From assembly GCA_016185015.1 (NCBI GenBank), contig JACPOI010000040.1:26992-90991 (forward strand): a DNA stretch of 64,000 bases, given 5' to 3'. This DNA is from Burkholderiales bacterium (GTDB lineage: Bacteria; Pseudomonadota; Gammaproteobacteria; Burkholderiales; Burkholderiaceae_C). A model generated the notes under the pieces. The model saw only the letters and a list, made by a program, of their open reading frames with translations. It did not search any database and had not been told where the DNA came from. Positions 17,418-28,788 of the stretch are shown here, piece by piece. The position numbers and the translations under genes are program-made. Position 1 is the stretch's first letter. Each line of letters begins with the position of its first letter.

Positions 17418-18713
17418 ATGACCCAAGCCGCCCCCAGCCCACACGCCCTGCCCTCCTACCTGCAGGCCGACGACCTCGGTCCCTGGGGCACCTATCTGCA
17501 ACAGGTCGACCGGGTGACGCCCTACCTCGGCCCGCTGGCGCGCTGGGTCGAAACGCTCAAGCGGCCCAAGCGCTGTCTCATCGTGGATGTGCCCGTGCAT
17601 CTGGACAACGGCACCATCGCGCATTTCGAAGGCTACCGCGTGCAACACAACACCTCGCGGGGACCGGGCAAGGGCGGCGTGCGGTTTCACCAGGACGTGA
17701 CGCTCTCGGAGGTCATGGCCCTGTCGGCCTGGATGTCGGTCAAGAACGCAGCGGTCAACGTGCCCTACGGCGGCGCCAAGGGCGGGGTGCGCGTGAATCC
17801 CAAGACCTTGTCCCTCGGTGAACTCGAGCGCGTCACACGCCGCTACACCAGCGAGATCGGCATCATCATCGGCCCCAGCAAGGACATCCCGGCCCCGGAC
17901 GTGAATACGAACGAGCAGATCATGGCCTGGATGATGGACACCTACTCCATGAACGTCGGCGAGACCGCCACCGGCGTCGTCACCGGCAAGCCGCTGGCGC
18001 TGGGCGGCTCACTCGGGCGACGGGAGGCCACAGGGCGCGGCGTGTACACCGTGGGCGCGGAAGCCGCGCACCAGATCGGCCTGAAGATCGTGGGCGCGCG
18101 TGTGGCCGTGCAGGGCTTTGGCAATGTGGGCAGTGTCTCGGCCAAGCTCTTTGCCGAAGCGGGCGCACGCATCGTGGCCGTGCAAGACCACGCGGGCACC
18201 GTCTATCGTGAAGCGGGGCTGGACCTGGCCGCCCTGGGCGAGCACGTGCGGCTCACCGGCAGCGTGACCGGCTTTGCCTCCGCCGAGCCGCTGGCCTCCG
18301 CAGCCTTCTGGCAAGTGCCCTGCGACATCCTGATCCCGGCCGCGCTCGAAGGCCAGATCACGGCGGCCAATGCGGGGCTGATCACCGCCCGCATGGTGAT
18401 CGAGGGCGCCAACGGCCCCACCACGCCGCAGGCCGACGACATCCTGGAAGCACGCAACATCATGGTGGTGCCCGACGTCATCGCCAATGCCGGCGGCGTC
18501 ACGGTAAGTTATTTCGAATGGGTGCAGGACTTCTCCAGCTTCTTCTGGAGCGAGGACGAAATCAACGCACGTCTGGTGCGCATCATGAAAGAAGCCTTCG
18601 CCGTCATCTGGCAGGTGGCACAGGAAAACCGCGTGAGCCTGCGCACCGCCACCTTCATCGTGGCCTGCAAGCGCATCCTCCACGCACGCGAGCTGCGCGG
18701 GCTCTATCCCTGA
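17418..18713 (+). CDS. gdhA: NAD(P)-dependent glutamate dehydrogenase (Glu/Leu/Phe/Val family)
   Basis: Interconverts glutamate with 2-oxoglutarate and ammonia. The 431-residue protein starts at an ATG preceded by AAGGTGAAG; an upstream extension of the frame runs antisense through mnmG and is not real. Family motifs are [10 protein letters not shown], the catalytic-lysine segment PYGGAKGG (about 115-122) and the Rossmann [10 protein letters not shown] (about 233-242). The size matches the 50-kDa hexameric group. Cofactor choice cannot be decided by eye. It is divergent from mnmG across 249 bases that hold no gene. Confidence 0.93.
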   Translation: MTQAAPSPHALPSYLQADDLGPWGTYLQQVDRVTPYLGPLARWVETLKRPKRCLIVDVPVHLDNGTIAHFEGYRVQHNTSRGPGKGGVRFHQDVTLSEVMALSAWMSVKNAAVNVPYGGAKGGVRVNPKTLSLGELERVTRRYTSEIGIIIGPSKDIPAPDVNTNEQIMAWMMDTYSMNVGETATGVVTGKPLALGGSLGRREATGRGVYTVGAEAAHQIGLKIVGARVAVQGFGNVGSVSAKLFAEAGARIVAVQDHAGTVYREAGLDLAALGEHVRLTGSVTGFASAEPLASAAFWQVPCDILIPAALEGQITAANAGLITARMVIEGANGPTTPQADDILEARNIMVVPDVIANAGGVTVSYFEWVQDFSSFFWSEDEINARLVRIMKEAFAVIWQVAQENRVSLRTATFIVACKRILHARELRGLYP

Positions 18714-18731
18714 GCGTCGACAATAGCGGGC

Positions 18732-19031
18732 ATGAACTGCCGACCCGGCTGCGCTGCCTGCTGCATCGCCCCCTCCATTTCCAGCCCCATCCCCGGCATG
18801 CCGCAGGGCAAGCCCGCCGGCGTGCGCTGCGTGCAGCTGGACGCGGCCAACCGCTGTCTCATCTTCGGCCAGCCCGAGCGGCCCGCCGTCTGCGCCAGCC
18901 TGGCGCCCTCCCAGGCGATGTGCGGCGAGTCCGCAGCCCAGGCCATGCAGTGGCTAAGCGAGCTGGAACAGCAGACCCGCCCAGGGGCCGCGCCTGGCGG
19001 CGAGCACCCGGCGCCGGGACTTGTGCAGTAA
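18732..19031 (+). CDS. YkgJ-family cysteine-cluster protein
   Basis: A 99-residue protein opening with CRPGCAACC (Cys 3, 7, 10 and 11), with further cysteines in VRCVQLD, NRCLIF, AVCAS and AMCGE. This eight-cysteine layout matches the YkgJ family of putative zinc- or iron-chelating proteins. Function is unknown. It starts 18 bases after gdhA and is likely cotranscribed. Confidence 0.82.
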   Translation: MNCRPGCAACCIAPSISSPIPGMPQGKPAGVRCVQLDAANRCLIFGQPERPAVCASLAPSQAMCGESAAQAMQWLSELEQQTRPGAAPGGEHPAPGLVQ

Positions 19032-19146
19032 TTCACAGCAAGCGCTGCGGAAGTCGGCACGGCACCTCAACTTGATGGTGGTCAAGAAGCGGCATGCAGG
19101 CCCGCCGCACAATGGTCCGGCCTACCGCCACAAGACTGCCTGACCC

Positions 19147-21150
19147 ATGCCCGCGCACACCACCGATGACCTTGAAACGCAGCGGCATGATTCCTGGCGC
19201 TGGTTGCCGGGTCTGGTCTTCGTGCTCGGCCTGCTGCTCAGCATCCTGCTGTACAAACTCAGCGCGGACAACATCGAGGAGAGAAAGCGCGCCTATTTCG
19301 ATTTCCGCGTGCGCGAGGCCGTGGAGCTGATCGAGGGACGCATGCGCACCTACCAGCAGGTACTGCGCGGCGTCAGCGGCATGTTCGACACCCACGCCAA
19401 GGTAGACCGGACGCAATTTCACCGCTACATCGAACGCCAGGCTCTCGCCGAATTCTTTCCCGGCATCCAGGGCGTGGGTTACGCCCAGCGGGTGGACCCG
19501 CAAGACCTGGCGCGGCACACCGCCGCCGTCCGTGCCGAAGGCTTTGCCTCCTACGCCGTCCATCCTCCGGGGCCGCGCCCCCTCTACGGCCCCATCGTCT
19601 ACATCGAACCCTTCACCGGGCGCAACCTGCGCGCCTTCGGCTTCGACATGTACTCGGAGCCGGTGCGGCACCAGGCCATGCAGCGCTCCGTCGACACAGG
19701 CCGCATGGCGCTGAGCGGCAAGGTACGGCTGCAACAGGAGTCCGGCGTGCAGGAGCAGGCCGGTTTCCTGATCTACCAGGCGATATACCGCAAGAACCGG
19801 CCCGCCAGCAATGCGCAGGAGCGCGGCGCCAACCTGATGGGCTGGATCTACGCGCCCTTCCGCATGAACGATTTCCTGCGCGGCCTGTTCGGCGAACAGG
19901 GCGACGACCTGGTGCTCGACATCTATGACGGCGAACAACGCGCGCCCAAGGCACTGATGCACAACGACAGCGCCGAGCACCTCGACGTGCAGGGCGGCTA
20001 CGAAGCCGTGCAGACGCTGCACATGATGGGCCACATCTGGACCCTGCATTTCCGTTCGAGCCGAAGCATGCTGCTACGGGTGGACAGTCGCCTGCCCCTG
20101 CAGACATTTGCCAGCGGCGCCCTGCTGAGCCTGTTCCTTGCCGCCCTGGTCTCGACGCTGGTGACGGGGCGCGCCCGCGCCCTGGCCACCGCCCGCCACA
20201 TGAACGGAGAGCTGGTGCAGGAGCGCGCCCGCCTCACCGCCATCCTGGACGGCACCCGGGTCGGCACCTGGGAATGGAACGTCCAGACAGGCCAGACCGT
20301 CTTCAACCAGGAGTGGGCCGACATCGTCGGCTACACCCTGGAGGAGCTGCAGCCGATCTCGATCCAGACCTGGATGCGGCTGAGCCACCCTGACGACCTC
20401 GGCCTATCCGACAAGCTGCTCAAGCAACACTTCAGCGGCGAGTCCCCGTACTACGAATGCGAGGCCCGCATGCGCCACAAGGACGGCCACTGGGTCTGGG
20501 TACTGGATCGCGGCAAGCTGGCAACTCGTACGGCCGACGGTGCGCCTCTCATGATGTACGGCACACACCAGGACATCACGCACCGCAAGGTCCAGGAAGA
20601 AACCTTCCGCCGCAGCGCGCACCACGACCAGCTGACCGGCCTGCCCAACCGGACCTTGCTGGCCGACCGGCTGCAACAGGCCCTGCTGGTCGCCAACCGC
20701 GAGAAGACCCGCCTGACCCTGATGTTCATCGACATCGACGGCTTCAAGTCCGTCAACGACACCTACGGCCACGAGGCCGGCGACCTCGTGCTGCGCAGCA
20801 TGGCCCGCCGGCTCCAGTCCTGCATCCGTGCTTCAGACACGCTGGCGCGCATCGGCGGCGATGAATTCGTGCTGCTGCTGCCGGACCTGCGGGATGCGCC
20901 CAGCGCGCTGGCCCTGGCGGCCAAGATCCGCAACGAAGTCAGCCGCCCCGTCACCCTGAGCCAGGGCATCAGCGTCCCCCTGTCGCTGAGCATCGGCATC
21001 GCGCTCTACCCGGACCACGGCGAAACGCCTGGCGAACTCACGGAACACGCCGACCGGGCCATGTACAGGGCCAAGCGCAGCGGCAAGAACACGGCCGCGG
21101 TCTTCGAACCCGGCTGGAGCCCGGCGGAGGCCGTGCCCCCAGACAGTTGA
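19147..21150 (+). CDS. CHASE-PAS-GGDEF diguanylate cyclase
   Basis: A 667-residue membrane sensor that should make c-di-GMP. A membrane helix (about 20-40) is followed by a periplasmic CHASE domain (FFPGIQGVGYAQRV, DMYSEPVRHQAMQRS), a second membrane helix (about 320-340), a PAS domain with PAC-type tail (about 360-480) and a GGDEF domain (about 495-655). The catalytic motif is intact GGDEF near residue 570. An RxxD product-inhibition site (RASD) sits five residues before it, so feedback control is expected. CHASE domains bind small ligands in other proteins; the ligand here is unknown. Confidence 0.92.
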   Translation: MPAHTTDDLETQRHDSWRWLPGLVFVLGLLLSILLYKLSADNIEERKRAYFDFRVREAVELIEGRMRTYQQVLRGVSGMFDTHAKVDRTQFHRYIERQALAEFFPGIQGVGYAQRVDPQDLARHTAAVRAEGFASYAVHPPGPRPLYGPIVYIEPFTGRNLRAFGFDMYSEPVRHQAMQRSVDTGRMALSGKVRLQQESGVQEQAGFLIYQAIYRKNRPASNAQERGANLMGWIYAPFRMNDFLRGLFGEQGDDLVLDIYDGEQRAPKALMHNDSAEHLDVQGGYEAVQTLHMMGHIWTLHFRSSRSMLLRVDSRLPLQTFASGALLSLFLAALVSTLVTGRARALATARHMNGELVQERARLTAILDGTRVGTWEWNVQTGQTVFNQEWADIVGYTLEELQPISIQTWMRLSHPDDLGLSDKLLKQHFSGESPYYECEARMRHKDGHWVWVLDRGKLATRTADGAPLMMYGTHQDITHRKVQEETFRRSAHHDQLTGLPNRTLLADRLQQALLVANREKTRLTLMFIDIDGFKSVNDTYGHEAGDLVLRSMARRLQSCIRASDTLARIGGDEFVLLLPDLRDAPSALALAAKIRNEVSRPVTLSQGISVPLSLSIGIALYPDHGETPGELTEHADRAMYRAKRSGKNTAAVFEPGWSPAEAVPPDS

Positions 21151-21189
21151 AAAAAGAAAACCGCGCCGGCCTGATGCAGGCGGGCGCGG
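21151..21189 (-). terminator. Rho-independent terminator of the aldehyde dehydrogenase/ABC operon
   Basis: Read on the minus strand, a GC stem (21183-21189 with 21161-21167), extended by an inner GCCT/AGGC pairing, is followed by TTTTCTTTTTT (21160-21150). It lies about 50 bases past the aldehyde dehydrogenase stop. Confidence 0.75.
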
Positions 21190-21239
21190 CGGAGGCGAAG
21201 AAGCTTCTTGTTGTTCTTCGGTCTTGTTCTTCTTGGATC

Positions 21240-22694
21240 TCAGAAGGGGTAGTGACGCGGCGTGGTCTGCATCGTGATCCAGCGCAGTTCGGTGAACTCG
21301 TGGATGCCGGCCTTGCCGCCGAAGCGGCCAATGCCCGAACCCTTGACACCGCCAAAGGGCATCTGGGCCTCGTCGTGCACCGTGGGGCCGTTGACGTGGC
21401 AGATGCCGGAGTCGATGCGGCGCGCCACATTGAAGGCGCGCGCGATGTCGCCGCCGAAGACGGCCGAGGACAGGCCATACTCATTGTCGTTGGCGCAGGC
21501 CACGGCCTCCTCCACACCGCTGACGCGCACGATGGGCTTCACGGGGCCGAAACTCTCCTCATGGTAGATCTTCATGGCGGGGGTCACGTGGTCCAGCACG
21601 GTGGCGGGCATCAACGTGGTGGTGGCCTTGCCGCCGCACAGCAGCTTGGCGCCCTTGGCCAGCGCATCGTCGATCAGCGCGTTGCAATGTTCCACCGTGC
21701 TCATGCCGATAACGGAACCCAACACCACCGGCTCGGGCTTGCGCGGGTCCCCCAGCGGCAGGGCCTTGGCCTTCTCCACGAATTTCTTGACGAAGGCGTC
21801 GGCAATCTTCTGGTCGACGATGATGCGCTCGGTGCTCATGCAGATCTGGCCGCTGTTGGCAAAGCAGCCGAAGGCCGCGCCGTTGACCGCGTCGTCGATG
21901 TCGGCGTCATCCAGGATCACCATCGGCGCCTTGCCACCGAGCTCCAGCACCACGGGCTTGAGGTATTTGGCGCAGGTCATGGCGATGATCTTGCCCACGC
22001 GCGTGGAGCCGGTGAAGTTCACACGGCGCACGGCCGGGTGAGCCACCATGGCCTCCACCACGAGGCCGGCATCGGCCGGGGCATTGGTGATGTAGTTCAC
22101 CACGCCGGGCGGAAAACCCGCGTCCTGGAAAGCTTCGATGATGAGCTGGTGCGTGCGCGGGCAGTTCTCCGAGCCCTTCATCACCACGGTGTTGCCGCAG
22201 GCCAGCGGCACACAGATGGCGCGCACGCCCAGGATGACGGGTGCGTTCCACGGGGCAATGCCCAGCACCACGCCGGCGGGCTGGCGCACGGCCATGGCCA
22301 GCGAGCCCGGCACGTCGGAGGGAATCACCTCGCCGGCCACCTGGGTGGTCAGGGCAGCGGCTTCGCGGATCATGCCGGCGGCGAGGAAGACGTTGAAGCC
22401 GGCCCAGCTGCCCGCAGCGCCGGTCTCGGCGGCCACGGCTTCGATGAACTGGGGCGTCTTGGCCTCCAGCGCGTCGGCGGCCTTGAGCAAGAGCATGCGG
22501 CGTTCGGTGGGGCCGGTCTGGCTCCAGGTCTTGAAGGCTTCGGCAGCGGCCTCGACGGCCATCACGGCATCGGCCGGCGAAGCAGCGGGGGCGCGGGAAG
22601 CCACGCTGCCATCGAGCGGATTGCGGCGCTCGAAGGTGGCGCCGCGCTCGGCCGTCACCTTGAGGCCGTTAATGAGCATGGACATATCGGACAT
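21240..22694 (-). CDS. Aromatic aldehyde dehydrogenase (salicylaldehyde/benzaldehyde/vanillin type)
   Basis: NAD(P)-dependent oxidation of an aldehyde to the acid. The 484-residue protein has the ALDH fold with the general-base Glu in LELGGKAPM, the catalytic Cys in SGQICMSTER and the late EESFGPVKPIV motif. Along its whole length it resembles NahF-type salicylaldehyde dehydrogenases, sharing for example AFKTW near residue 58, WAGFNV near 110 and the terminal HYPF-like end. It follows a branched-chain-type ABC importer on the same strand by 26 bases, suggesting that the imported compound or a derivative is an aromatic aldehyde. Vanillin or benzaldehyde are as likely as salicylaldehyde. Confidence 0.87.
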   Translation of the reverse strand: MSDMSMLINGLKVTAERGATFERRNPLDGSVASRAPAASPADAVMAVEAAAEAFKTWSQTGPTERRMLLLKAADALEAKTPQFIEAVAAETGAAGSWAGFNVFLAAGMIREAAALTTQVAGEVIPSDVPGSLAMAVRQPAGVVLGIAPWNAPVILGVRAICVPLACGNTVVMKGSENCPRTHQLIIEAFQDAGFPPGVVNYITNAPADAGLVVEAMVAHPAVRRVNFTGSTRVGKIIAMTCAKYLKPVVLELGGKAPMVILDDADIDDAVNGAAFGCFANSGQICMSTERIIVDQKIADAFVKKFVEKAKALPLGDPRKPEPVVLGSVIGMSTVEHCNALIDDALAKGAKLLCGGKATTTLMPATVLDHVTPAMKIYHEESFGPVKPIVRVSGVEEAVACANDNEYGLSSAVFGGDIARAFNVARRIDSGICHVNGPTVHDEAQMPFGGVKGSGIGRFGGKAGIHEFTELRWITMQTTPRHYPF

Positions 22695-22720
22695 GGGGTT
22701 CTCCTTCAGGAATCAGAAAA

Positions 22721-24325
<1,605 letters not shown>

Positions 24326-24333
<8 letters not shown>

Positions 24334-25354
24334 AGTGACTCTCCTTCTCGCGGCGCTTGACGCGCTGCTTCTCGCGTTCCTTCTCGCCACTCAGTTCGCT
24401 GCGGATGTCACGCGCCCACGCCCGGCTGTCGTTCCACCAGTCCTTGAACGTGGCCCAGCGCAGCGAGGCCAGGCCGCCCGGCAGGTAAAGCACGCAGAGG
24501 ATGAGCAGCAGGCCCAGCGACATCAGATAGATCTGCGGGAACTGCAAGCGCAGCGACTCGGCCAGCACGCTGAAGATGATGGCGGCCAGCAAGGGGCCCC
24601 ACAGCGTCAGCACGCCGCCAATCAACGTGATCAGCACGGTCTGGAAGCCAATGAAGGGGTTGAACACCGTGTGCGGGTCGATATAGGTCCAGCGCACGGC
24701 CATGGCGGCGCCCACGGCACCGGCAAAGGCCGCCGTGATGGCAAACCCCGCGATCTTGACCAGGCGCGTGTTCACGCCCAGGGTCTGGGCCCGCTGCTCG
24801 TCCGCACCGATGCCCATGAGGGCCAAACCGAAGCGCGTGCGCCGCACCAGGATGGAGGTGGCGACCGCCAGCAAGGCCAGGGCCAGCATGGTCAGGTAGA
24901 TGGTGTCGCGCTCGGGCACCACGGTCAGCACACGCCCCACGGTGCCAGTGACCGTCTTCTCGAAATAGGTCACGGCGTGCAGGATCAGTTCGGTCATGCC
25001 AAAGGTCAGCACAGCGAAGTAGGTACCGCGCAGGTGCAGCACGGCCGCGCCCATGACGATGGCCACCAGCACGGCGATGCCCGCGCCGATGGCGATGGTC
25101 TCGACCCAGCTGAACTGGCCCAGCAGGATGGCGCTGGTGTAGGCCCCGATGCCGAAGAAGGCCGAGGTCGCCAGGGACAGGTAACGCGTGCTGCCGCAGA
25201 ACAGGCCCCAGCTGGAAGACAGTGCCACGTACATCAGGCAGGTCAGCGCCATGGAGACGACGAACTCGCTGGCGTAGAACGGCAGGGCCAGGCACCAGCC
25301 AGCAAAGGCCAGCAGCACCAGCAGGTCGCGGATGAGGAATTGGCGCGAATTCAT
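24326..25354 (-). CDS. ABC transporter permease, LivM type
   Basis: A 342-residue inner-membrane permease of the HAAT importer with about nine or ten hydrophobic segments. The family patch includes ATSAFFGIGAYTSAILL and GGVLTLWGPLLAAIIF, and the EAA-like loop GIGADEQRAQTLGVNTRLVK contacts the ATPase. The C-terminus is highly charged. It overlaps the LivH-type gene by four bases. Confidence 0.92.
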
Positions 25355-26241
25355 GCCTTGCGTCCTTTACGGGCAAACAGGCCTTCGGGGCGCAAGAGCA
25401 GCACGGCGATGAACACCGCGTAGGACAGCAGGGCCTTGAGCGAGGGGTTGGTGAAGTGCATGCCCAGGGCCTCGATCACGCCGAGGAACAGGCCGCCGAG
25501 CAGCGCGCCGCTCATGCTGCCGAAACCGCCCAGGGTGATGACGATCAGTGCCGTTACGGTGTAGGGCTGGCCCATATAGGGGGTGATGGTGTAGGCCATG
25601 GACAAGAGCGCGCCGGCGATGCCCGAGAGGCCCAGGCCGATGCCGAACATCAACGGGTGCAGGCGCTTGGTGTCAATGCCCATGAGCTGCGCGCCGATGG
25701 GCGACTGCATCAGCGCGCGCACGCCCTTGCCCAGCAGGGTCATGCGCAGCAGCACGATGAGCGCGCCCGAAAACAGCAGAGCCAGGAAAAAGACCAGCAG
25801 CTTGTTGGCCGCGAACTGCACCTCGCCGAACTTCACGGGCTCGGTCAGATAGTCGTAGCCGCGCAGGTCCCCACCCCACAACCAGGACACGAAGTTCTGC
25901 ACCAGGAACATGAGACCGAAAGCGACCATGAGGCCACGTGCCTCGAAGACGTCGAGGTTGGGTGAGGTGGCGGTCAGGCGGCGGAAGCACAGGAAATGCA
26001 GCACCACGCCCAGCACGAGCAGCACGAGAAAGGCCACGGGCACCATGAGCAGCGGCGAGATGCCGAACTGCGTCTGGACCAGCCAGGTCAGGTAGGCCCC
26101 CACCATGAGGAACTCGCCGTGGGCGATGTTGAGGATGCGCATCAGGCCGTACTGGAGGTTGAGCCCCAGGGCGACCAGCGCATAGATGCCACCGGTGATG
26201 AGACCGGAGGCGATCAGTTCGAGCCAGGCAGTGAATGACAT
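25351..26241 (-). CDS. ABC transporter permease, LivH type
   Basis: A 296-residue inner-membrane permease. The start LIASGLITGGIYALVALGLNLQYGLMRILNIAHGE is diagnostic for LivH proteins, and VVITLGGFGSMSGALLGGLFLG closes the family match. It is separated from the binding-protein gene by 158 bases full of hairpins, which could lower expression of the membrane components relative to the binding protein. Confidence 0.93.
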   Translation of the reverse strand: MSFTAWLELIASGLITGGIYALVALGLNLQYGLMRILNIAHGEFLMVGAYLTWLVQTQFGISPLLMVPVAFLVLLVLGVVLHFLCFRRLTATSPNLDVFEARGLMVAFGLMFLVQNFVSWLWGGDLRGYDYLTEPVKFGEVQFAANKLLVFFLALLFSGALIVLLRMTLLGKGVRALMQSPIGAQLMGIDTKRLHPLMFGIGLGLSGIAGALLSMAYTITPYMGQPYTVTALIVITLGGFGSMSGALLGGLFLGVIEALGMHFTNPSLKALLSYAVFIAVLLLRPEGLFARKGRKA

Positions 26242-26284
26242 AGGAAATCAGAGAACAGAAAGCAGCCACCGATAGGCCATCCCC

Positions 26285-26398
26285 CTTGGGGGCTGAGGGC
26301 CGCGGCTCCAAGCCTGCCTGCGCAGGCTTGGACGGCCCCGAAGAGCCAGCGCCTCTGGCGCTGGCACCGAGGCGGCCTCAGGGCCGACTCAGGGGGGC
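26285..26398. repeat. Hairpin cluster between binding-protein and permease genes
   Basis: Two perfect 9-bp hairpins are seen: 26308-26316 with 26323-26331, and 26345-26353 with 26357-26365. They are enclosed by related GGCCGC/CTGAG-rich segments that can also pair across the whole block. There is no T-tract, so on the minus-strand transcript it would act as an mRNA-stabilising or partial-attenuation structure rather than a simple terminator. Confidence 0.7.
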
Positions 26399-26399
26399 T

Positions 26400-27590
26400 T
26401 TACCAAGCCGGCTTGGGGGCCAGCTTGGCGGTGGCGACCTTCTGTGGCCACACCACCTCGAACTCGCCCTTTTGCCACTGGCCCACGGTGCCCGGGGTGC
26501 CCACGTTCTCGCTGCCAACGAACTTGATATCGCCCAGGATGGTCTTGTGCGTGGTGTTGGCCACGTAGTCACGGATGGCCTTGCGGTCCAGGCCGTGGGT
26601 CTTGACCGCATTGGTCAGGATCTCCAGGCCGGCCCAGGTCGCGCCGCTGGCCCAGCGGTCGGGCTCCTTGCCGCCGAACTTCTTGGTGTGCGCGTCGAAG
26701 TAGGCCTTGGCGCCGGGGCTGGTCTTGCCATTCCACGAGCCCATGCCCAGCACGCCCTCGGCGCCGGCCGGTGTCATGACGTTGCGGTAGAGCTGGAAGG
26801 CGGTGCCGACCGAGGCGTAGAAGTACTTGGGGTTGAAGCCGATCTCCTTGGCCTGCTTGCTGGCCAGGATGGTGTCGGGCGGGTAGGTGAAGCCGACGAA
26901 GGCGTCCGGGTTCTTGTCCTTCATGGAGCGCAGCACGGGCGACAGGTCCTTGACGCCACCGGGGTAGCTCTTGTCTTCCACCATCTGGATGCCCGAGCCC
27001 TGCAGCGCCACTTTCAGCGCGGCGTAGTTCTCCAGGCCGAACAGGTCGTCCACGTAGATCACGGCGATGGTCTTGACGCCATTGGCCTTGAGCATGTCGA
27101 CCAGGGCCTCGCACATGGGCTTGGGCTGCTGCAACAGGAGGAAGAAGTAAGGCAGCTTCATCTCGATCAGGCGCTTGGACAGGGCCGTGGGCGCCAGGAA
27201 GGGGTAACCGAAGCGGTTGGCCAGAGGGGCCACGGCGAAGTTGGCATTCGACCCCCAGGGCGGCAGCACCAGGTCCACCTTGTCGGAGCCCATGAGCTTT
27301 TCATACGAGCGCACGCAGGTCTCGATGTCGCTGCGGTCGTCGGAGCTGATCAGCTCGATCGGGCGCTTCTCGCCCTTGACGTTGAGGCCGCCGGCCGCGT
27401 TCTGCTGCTCGGCCCACAGCAGGTAGTTGGGCTCCTGGCTGACCTGGGCACCGCCGGTCCACGGGCCGGTACGGGCCATGGCATAACCCACACGCACCGG
27501 GGCGGCTGCGAACAGGTGCGGGGCAAAGGTGGCGGCACCGACAGCAGCGGCAGTGCCTTTGAGCAGGGTACGTTTTGTTTGTTGAACCAT
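26400..27590 (-). CDS. HAAT-family ABC transporter substrate-binding protein
   Basis: A 396-residue periplasmic binding protein (Peripla_BP_6 type). The signal region TKRTLLKGTAAAVGAATFAPHLFA resembles a Tat signal but has KR in place of RR. The mature start VRVGYAMARTGPWTGG and the SSDDRSD segment are family typical. Relatives with this layout bind amides, urea or aromatic acids as well as amino acids. Linked to an aromatic-type aldehyde dehydrogenase, an aromatic or organic acid ligand is a reasonable guess. It is the first gene of the transporter operon and is divergent from the AraC-type regulator. Confidence 0.9.
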   Translation of the reverse strand: MVQQTKRTLLKGTAAAVGAATFAPHLFAAAPVRVGYAMARTGPWTGGAQVSQEPNYLLWAEQQNAAGGLNVKGEKRPIELISSDDRSDIETCVRSYEKLMGSDKVDLVLPPWGSNANFAVAPLANRFGYPFLAPTALSKRLIEMKLPYFFLLLQQPKPMCEALVDMLKANGVKTIAVIYVDDLFGLENYAALKVALQGSGIQMVEDKSYPGGVKDLSPVLRSMKDKNPDAFVGFTYPPDTILASKQAKEIGFNPKYFYASVGTAFQLYRNVMTPAGAEGVLGMGSWNGKTSPGAKAYFDAHTKKFGGKEPDRWASGATWAGLEILTNAVKTHGLDRKAIRDYVANTTHKTILGDIKFVGSENVGTPGTVGQWQKGEFEVVWPQKVATAKLAPKPAW

Positions 27591-27764
27591 GGTTGTCTCC
27601 GTTGGATTTGCTTTTCAGGATCGCACAGCAATACTAGAAAGCCCGGCGGCTTGCGGCTTTGCTGAACGTGCACAAAGTAGTTGACGGTTCATGCAAGAGC
27701 ACCCGGGTTAACCCTAGGCGTCGGGTTTGTCCCGGGGCGGTGATGCGCCGATAATCCGGCCACC

Positions 27765-28718
27765 ATGACCCACGCCACGGCCGTCACCACCGACGATTAC
27801 GCCCCCGCCGACCGCGCGCCGGTCTGGCGCGACTGGGTCTGGAAGCAGTTCGGCGGCCTGGAATCCGATCTCTACGGCGATACCGACTTCGACGGCCACA
27901 TGGCCTCGGCGCGCGCCGGCGACCTCATCCTCACCAAACTCGAAGCCAACCGCCACCGCGTGGTGCGCACCCGCGACATGGTGCGCGCCAGCGACGAGGG
28001 TTACCTCAAGATCGTGGCGCCCATGAAGGGCTCGGCGGGCGTGGAGCAGATGGGCCGCCAGGCCTGGGTGACCCCCGGCGCCTGGACCATCTACGACACC
28101 ACCGGCAGCTACTCGGTCGCCAACCCGGAACGGGTCGAACACCTGATCGTCATGGTCCCGAAGGCGCAGATGATCGAGCGCGGCCTGCGCCTGGAAAACC
28201 TGATGGCGCGCCCGGTGGGCGGTGCCAGCGGCATCGCGCGTGTGGCCCTGTCCACCATGCGCAGCACCTTCCAGGAGCTGCCGCACATGAGCGCCGATGC
28301 CGCGCGCGGCGCGGGCGAGCTTATCGCGCAGCTGGTGCGCCTGTCCCTGATCGAGCTCTCAGGCCAGGAAACCCAGCTGACCCAGCGCGAGGCGCTGAAA
28401 GACCGCATCCGCGGCTACGTAGCCCTGCACCTGCGCGACCCCGACTTGACGGTGGACCAGATTGCCGTGGCGTTGAACTGCAGCAAGCGCCATCTCTACA
28501 ACGCCTTCGCCGAGGAAGACCAGACCCTGGCCAGCTACATCCAGGGCCTGCGCCTGGACGCCTGCGTGCGTGAGTTGCAGCACCCGATGGCGCAAACGCG
28601 CCCGATCACCGACATCGCCCTGTCCTGGGGTTTCAACAGCCCCTCGCACTTCAGCCGTGTGTTCCGCGAACACACGGGCAAGAGCCCCAGCGAATTCCGC
28701 GCCGCGTCGCCCACGTGA
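27765..28718 (+). CDS. AraC-family transcriptional regulator
   Basis: A 317-residue regulator with an N-terminal AraC-binding-like (FeaR/NahR-type cupin-related) domain, including LKIVAPMKGSAGVEQ and TPGAWTIYDTTGSY, and a C-terminal double HTH (about 215-317) with LTVDQIAVALNCSKRHLYNAF and ITDIALSWGFNSPSHFSRVFREHTGKSPSEFR. It is divergent from the ABC transporter operon across 174 bases, so it very probably controls that operon, the downstream aldolase, or both. FeaR-type relatives respond to aromatic compounds. Confidence 0.9.
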   Translation: MTHATAVTTDDYAPADRAPVWRDWVWKQFGGLESDLYGDTDFDGHMASARAGDLILTKLEANRHRVVRTRDMVRASDEGYLKIVAPMKGSAGVEQMGRQAWVTPGAWTIYDTTGSYSVANPERVEHLIVMVPKAQMIERGLRLENLMARPVGGASGIARVALSTMRSTFQELPHMSADAARGAGELIAQLVRLSLIELSGQETQLTQREALKDRIRGYVALHLRDPDLTVDQIAVALNCSKRHLYNAFAEEDQTLASYIQGLRLDACVRELQHPMAQTRPITDIALSWGFNSPSHFSRVFREHTGKSPSEFRAASPT

Positions 28719-28788
28719 CCCCGCAACGTTGATCGTTGCGCCGGCATGGTGGACAGTGCGGCATCGGCCCCACCCGCAAGGAAACACC

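Noticed and set aside
25930..25945. CACGTG sequence as a fifth parS site
   Set aside because: The flanks do not match GTTTCACGTGAAAC beyond the central six bases.
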